This document shows positions 61,595-64,000 of a stretch of 64,000 nt of DNA, piece by piece. The DNA is from Deltaproteobacteria bacterium (GTDB lineage: Bacteria; Myxococcota_A; Polyangia; Polyangiales; JADJMO01), in the NCBI GenBank assembly GCA_025363655.1, contig JANYDK010000147.1:62001-126000 (forward strand), in the 5' to 3' direction. Within the stretch, counting starts at the first letter, position 1. The number at the start of each line of letters is the position of its first letter. The translations under genes and the position numbers were made by a program. The notes below the pieces were generated by a model. That model searched no databases. It was given only the letters and a program-made list of their open reading frames with translations, and was not told the DNA's origin.

Positions 61595-62737
61595 ATGCGC
61601 GTCACCTTCACTGCGTGCCCCATCGCGTTGAGCGCATTGCTGCTCGCGTGCTCGAGCACCGATCATCCGCCCTCCAACCCCATCTTCGACTCCAGCGCCG
61701 ACGATACGAGCTCGGCGGCCGATGGCTCGACCGACGGCACGGTCGGCGATGCGCGAGATGGCGGAGGCAAAGACGCCACGACCGACGCTCACACCGATGG
61801 AGCGAGCGACGGCGGTGACGCTGGCGGCGATGGAAGCGCGACCGATTCGACAGTGAAGGACTCCGGAAAATTCGACTCCGGACCCGACGTCTATCCGAGC
61901 GATGCACCGACCTTCGACGCCCTCGGTCCAACCGTGTGCCCGACCGATTTCCCCTTCGGGGTGACAGCCGTCGCCGTGACCTATCCCCACGCCAGCTCGG
62001 GCGACGAGCTCCTCGCAGCGCTCACTTGGGACGAGCTGACGATGGCGTGGACGACGGGCACCCCGGGGTCCGTCGTCGTCCACTACGCCGACCGCGCCAC
62101 GCGCGACGCCGCCTTCACCACCGACCGAACGCTTCCCACGTCCCTCGGCCCGTTCCCGCTGGAGAAGGTGGCGCTCACGCCCGATGGCCTGAAGCTCTAC
62201 TACACGTCCGCCGATCGCCTGAAGGTCTTCCAGGTGTCCCGACCGACGCGCGCCGACGCCTTCGATCCGACGACGGCGACGACCGCGCCGTTCGTTCGAA
62301 TCATGTCCTCCGAGGCGAGCACGCCTCGTCCCCTCGGCGATCTCGTCATCTCGCGTGACGAGCGAACCCTCATCTACACCGACTTTTCCGTGACCTCGGG
62401 CGCGTCGATCATGATCAGCGGCCGCTCTGGCGACGGAACGTGGGCTGGACCATCGGTGGTCGATGCCTCCGCGCTCCTGATGGTCGGCACCGCGCGCCGA
62501 AGGCCGAGCGGGCTCTCGATCGACGGGCGCACGCTCTTCTATTTCGACGAGGACGACCGCGGGCCGAAGATCGCCACGCGGGCGCTCGGCTCGTCGGACT
62601 TCACGCTGTTCTACGACATCAATCCGGTGGGGCAGCGGCCGATGCCGGCCGAGGTGTGCGACCGGCTCTACATCAGCGTGGCGAGTGATCTCGGTGGTGG
62701 CGTGGCTGGGCCGATGAAGATCTTTCACGTGCCCTAG
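61595..62737 (+). CDS. Asp-rich lipoprotein with a beta-propeller-like body, paralogue 1
   Basis: 380 residues. Leader TACPIALSALLLAC (lipobox LLAC), a 90-residue linker very rich in Asp, Ser, Thr and Gly, then a body of WD40/TolB-like repeats such as KVALTPDGLKLYYTSADRLKVFQVSRP and DLVISRDERTLIYTDF. It starts six bases after the large mosaic lipoprotein and is probably co-transcribed with it. It is clearly paralogous to the gene at 63238: both have LLAA(L/I)TWDE, MAWTT, VVHYADRA and TLPT(S/A)LGPF in the same order. Function unknown; a surface-exposed sensor or binding protein is likely. Confidence 0.82.
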   Translation: MRVTFTACPIALSALLLACSSTDHPPSNPIFDSSADDTSSAADGSTDGTVGDARDGGGKDATTDAHTDGASDGGDAGGDGSATDSTVKDSGKFDSGPDVYPSDAPTFDALGPTVCPTDFPFGVTAVAVTYPHASSGDELLAALTWDELTMAWTTGTPGSVVVHYADRATRDAAFTTDRTLPTSLGPFPLEKVALTPDGLKLYYTSADRLKVFQVSRPTRADAFDPTTATTAPFVRIMSSEASTPRPLGDLVISRDERTLIYTDFSVTSGASIMISGRSGDGTWAGPSVVDASALLMVGTARRRPSGLSIDGRTLFYFDEDDRGPKIATRALGSSDFTLFYDINPVGQRPMPAEVCDRLYISVASDLGGGVAGPMKIFHVP

Positions 62738-62755
62738 AGGCCGCGCGATGCCGGC

Positions 62756-63169
62756 TCAGGGCGTATCGGCGTGCGCGTCGTCAGCGTGGCCAGCGTCGAC
62801 GCTGACGCTCGCGTCGCCGTCGTAGATCTTGTCCGCGTCGCACTCGCCCCATCGCAGATCGTCGCCGCAAATGCGGGTGCCGATCGAGCACGCGATGTAG
62901 GTGCCTGATTTGCGGATCACGCGGCACTCGATGGCGAGGCCGGCGGTCGAACAAAGGCATCCCGTCTCGGTGCCACAACCGCCGCCGCCCGGCGTGATCG
63001 CCGACGCGTCACCCGGAGGCGCCACCCCGCCGTGATCGTCGGAGCCGCAGCCGACGACGATGACCGCGGTCGGAACGAGGAGCACCGCGAGAGCGCCGAG
63101 CAGGCGAAGCAGGACTCGAGAGTAGGTTCTTGTCTCACGTCGAAGTGCGGTTCGTCGCCCGTGAAGCAC
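62756..63169 (-). CDS. Small Cys-rich lipoprotein related to the N terminus of the mosaic lipoprotein
   Basis: 137 residues from a proposed GTG at 63169. TM-like leader LLRLLGALAVLLVPTAVIVVGC with lipobox VVGC, then a Cys-rich domain (GCLCSTAGLAIECRVI, YIACSIGTRICGDDLRWGECDADK) that matches, Cys by Cys, the first domain of the 1,270-residue lipoprotein, and an Asp/His-rich tail. It lies between the two paralogous propeller genes on the opposite strand. A longer open frame upstream would overlap the divergent gene, so I used the GTG. It looks like a free-standing version of a surface-anchor domain. Confidence 0.65.
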   Translation of the reverse strand: MLHGRRTALRRETRTYSRVLLRLLGALAVLLVPTAVIVVGCGSDDHGGVAPPGDASAITPGGGGCGTETGCLCSTAGLAIECRVIRKSGTYIACSIGTRICGDDLRWGECDADKIYDGDASVSVDAGHADDAHADTP

Positions 63170-63237
63170 ACCTGATGTTAGCACGCGCGCGCGCCTTCGC
63201 TCATGCGCCGTCTGGAGTAGACTGGGAGAAGACGCGC

Positions 63238-64000
63238 ATGCAATCACGCCTCTTCGTCGTCCTCGCGGCTAGCTTCGCGGCTGGCGTTTGTCTGACGACG
63301 ATCTCGTCGTGCTCGTCGACCGATCGACCTGGTGCGCTGCCCGTCGACACCGACAGCGGCATCGACAGCACGCTCGACGACGTCGTCACCGTGGACACGC
63401 GTCGCGACGACGTCGCGCCCAAAGACGTCGTCACCGACACCGCTCCCAGCGCCGATGCAAAGCCGCTCTGCCCCACGGCCTACGTCGACGACGAGCCGAC
63501 CGCGGTCGACTACGCACACGGAGCTTCCGACATCGAGCTCCTCGCCGCGATCACCTGGGACGAGCGGACGATGGCCTGGACCACGGAAGAGTCTGGCACC
63601 ATCGTCGTCCACTACGCCGATCGTGCCGCGAAGAACGACGCCTTCACCGGCGCGCGCACGCTCCCGACGGCGCTCGGTCCCTTCGCCGACGACAAAGTCG
63701 CGCTCAGCGCCGACGGTCTGACGATGTATTTCGTCTCCGACAATCACGAGGTGGTGACGCAAATCACCCGCGCGTCGCGCGACGTCGCGTTCGATGCAGC
63801 GACCGCCAGCACCAAGCCGTTCCGTTCGATCACCGGCAAGAATCCCGACGGTCTACCGACGCCGAAGCTCGCCGATCTCGTCCTCTCGAAGGACGGCAAG
63901 TGGCTCTTCTACACCGACCTTCTGCGCACCAAAGGCTCTTCGCTGATGCTGAGCCTCGAGCTCGCCGACGGCACTTGGGACAAACCAAACCCGATCGACG
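63238..64000 (+). CDS. Asp-rich lipoprotein with a beta-propeller-like body, paralogue 2 (3' end beyond window)
   Basis: 254 complete codons are visible before the right edge. GGGAGAAG precedes the ATG. Leader MQSRLFVVLAASFAAGVCLT followed by TISSC, an Asp-rich linker (TDSGIDSTLDDVVTVDT), and the same body as the gene at 61595: LLAAITWDERTMAWTT, TIVVHYADRAAKNDAF, TLPTALGPFADDKVAL, LVLSKDGKWLFYTDLL. The protein is cut off in its propeller region. The two copies have diverged throughout, so the duplication is not very recent. Function unknown. Confidence 0.85.
   Translation, partial: MQSRLFVVLAASFAAGVCLTTISSCSSTDRPGALPVDTDSGIDSTLDDVVTVDTRRDDVAPKDVVTDTAPSADAKPLCPTAYVDDEPTAVDYAHGASDIELLAAITWDERTMAWTTEESGTIVVHYADRAAKNDAFTGARTLPTALGPFADDKVALSADGLTMYFVSDNHEVVTQITRASRDVAFDAATASTKPFRSITGKNPDGLPTPKLADLVLSKDGKWLFYTDLLRTKGSSLMLSLELADGTWDKPNPID

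Noticed and set aside
57635..62728. A 1,697-codon open frame on the minus strand opposite the large mosaic lipoprotein
   Set aside because: It is an antisense shadow. Its translation is Arg/Glu/Ala/Val-rich low-complexity text with no domain, while the plus strand shows leaders, cysteine patterns and homologous repeats.

Overview
This 64 kb window is uniformly GC-rich. It has tight operons joined by ATGA and GTGA stop/start overlaps, many predicted lipoproteins with Asp-rich linkers, a bactofilin, a protein kinase/FGE-sulfatase fusion and a sigma-54 activator. Together these point to a chromosomal region of a myxobacterium-like member of the Myxococcota, most like the Polyangiales. That placement is inferred from gene content only. 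I see no tRNA, rRNA, CRISPR array, integrase or insertion sequence.

Region 1 (1-14040) is mixed. It holds a truncated serine hydrolase, a Prx5-type peroxiredoxin, an ATP-grasp ligase, an AlgB/KinB-like sigma-54 regulator and sensor kinase pair, a lipoprotein M19 dipeptidase with an Ala-Pro linker, a PhyH-type oxygenase, argS, a Wzx-type flippase, and an alpha/beta hydrolase joined to a 3-hydroxybutyrate dehydrogenase. Two copies of a 40-bp intergenic repeat lie directly behind stop codons. A REP-like palindrome cluster closes the region.

Region 2 (14041-29073) is a Wzx/Wzy-type exopolysaccharide locus. Its gene content matches the Myxococcus xanthus eps cluster: polyprenyl phosphate-sugar transferase (EpsZ), short OPX lipoprotein (EpsY), outer-membrane barrel (EpsX), single-domain response regulator (EpsW), chain-length protein (EpsV), GT2 (EpsU), GH44 (EpsB), WecG-type transferase (EpsA), serine-acetyltransferase-like protein (EpsC), GT2 (EpsD) and Wzy. 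The operon also encodes a Pro-rich protein with a degenerate tyrosine-kinase-like domain. Downstream of Wzy is a compact PHM-like copper monooxygenase lipoprotein.

Region 3 (29411-45191) is the most unusual part. One operon encodes AcpS, an acyl carrier protein, an acyl-CoA dehydrogenase, a SerRS-like amino acid:[carrier protein] ligase, a DUF1839 protein, a GH2 glycosidase and a double alpha/beta hydrolase. A convergent operon encodes a one-module NRPS (C-A-T plus a hydrolase domain; its A-domain code reads as glycine-like) and a second hydrolase. A divergent operon encodes a GNAT/FemAB-like protein, an esterase and an Sfp-type PPTase. The hydrolases resemble the hydrolase 1/hydrolase 2 pair of exosortase-A exopolysaccharide loci, yet no exosortase is present. 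My reading is a carrier-protein-based system that makes an (acyl)amino-acyl group, perhaps to decorate the adjacent polysaccharide or a glycolipid.

Region 4 (45213-64000) is rich in surface and cytoskeletal genes. It includes a pseudokinase-FGE fusion, a bactofilin with an overlapping pentapeptide-repeat/beta-helix partner, an HhH protein, a histidine-kinase remnant, several secreted proteins of unknown function, an RCC1-repeat lipoprotein, a 1,270-residue mosaic lipoprotein, and a pair of paralogous Asp-rich lipoproteins, the last cut by the window edge.
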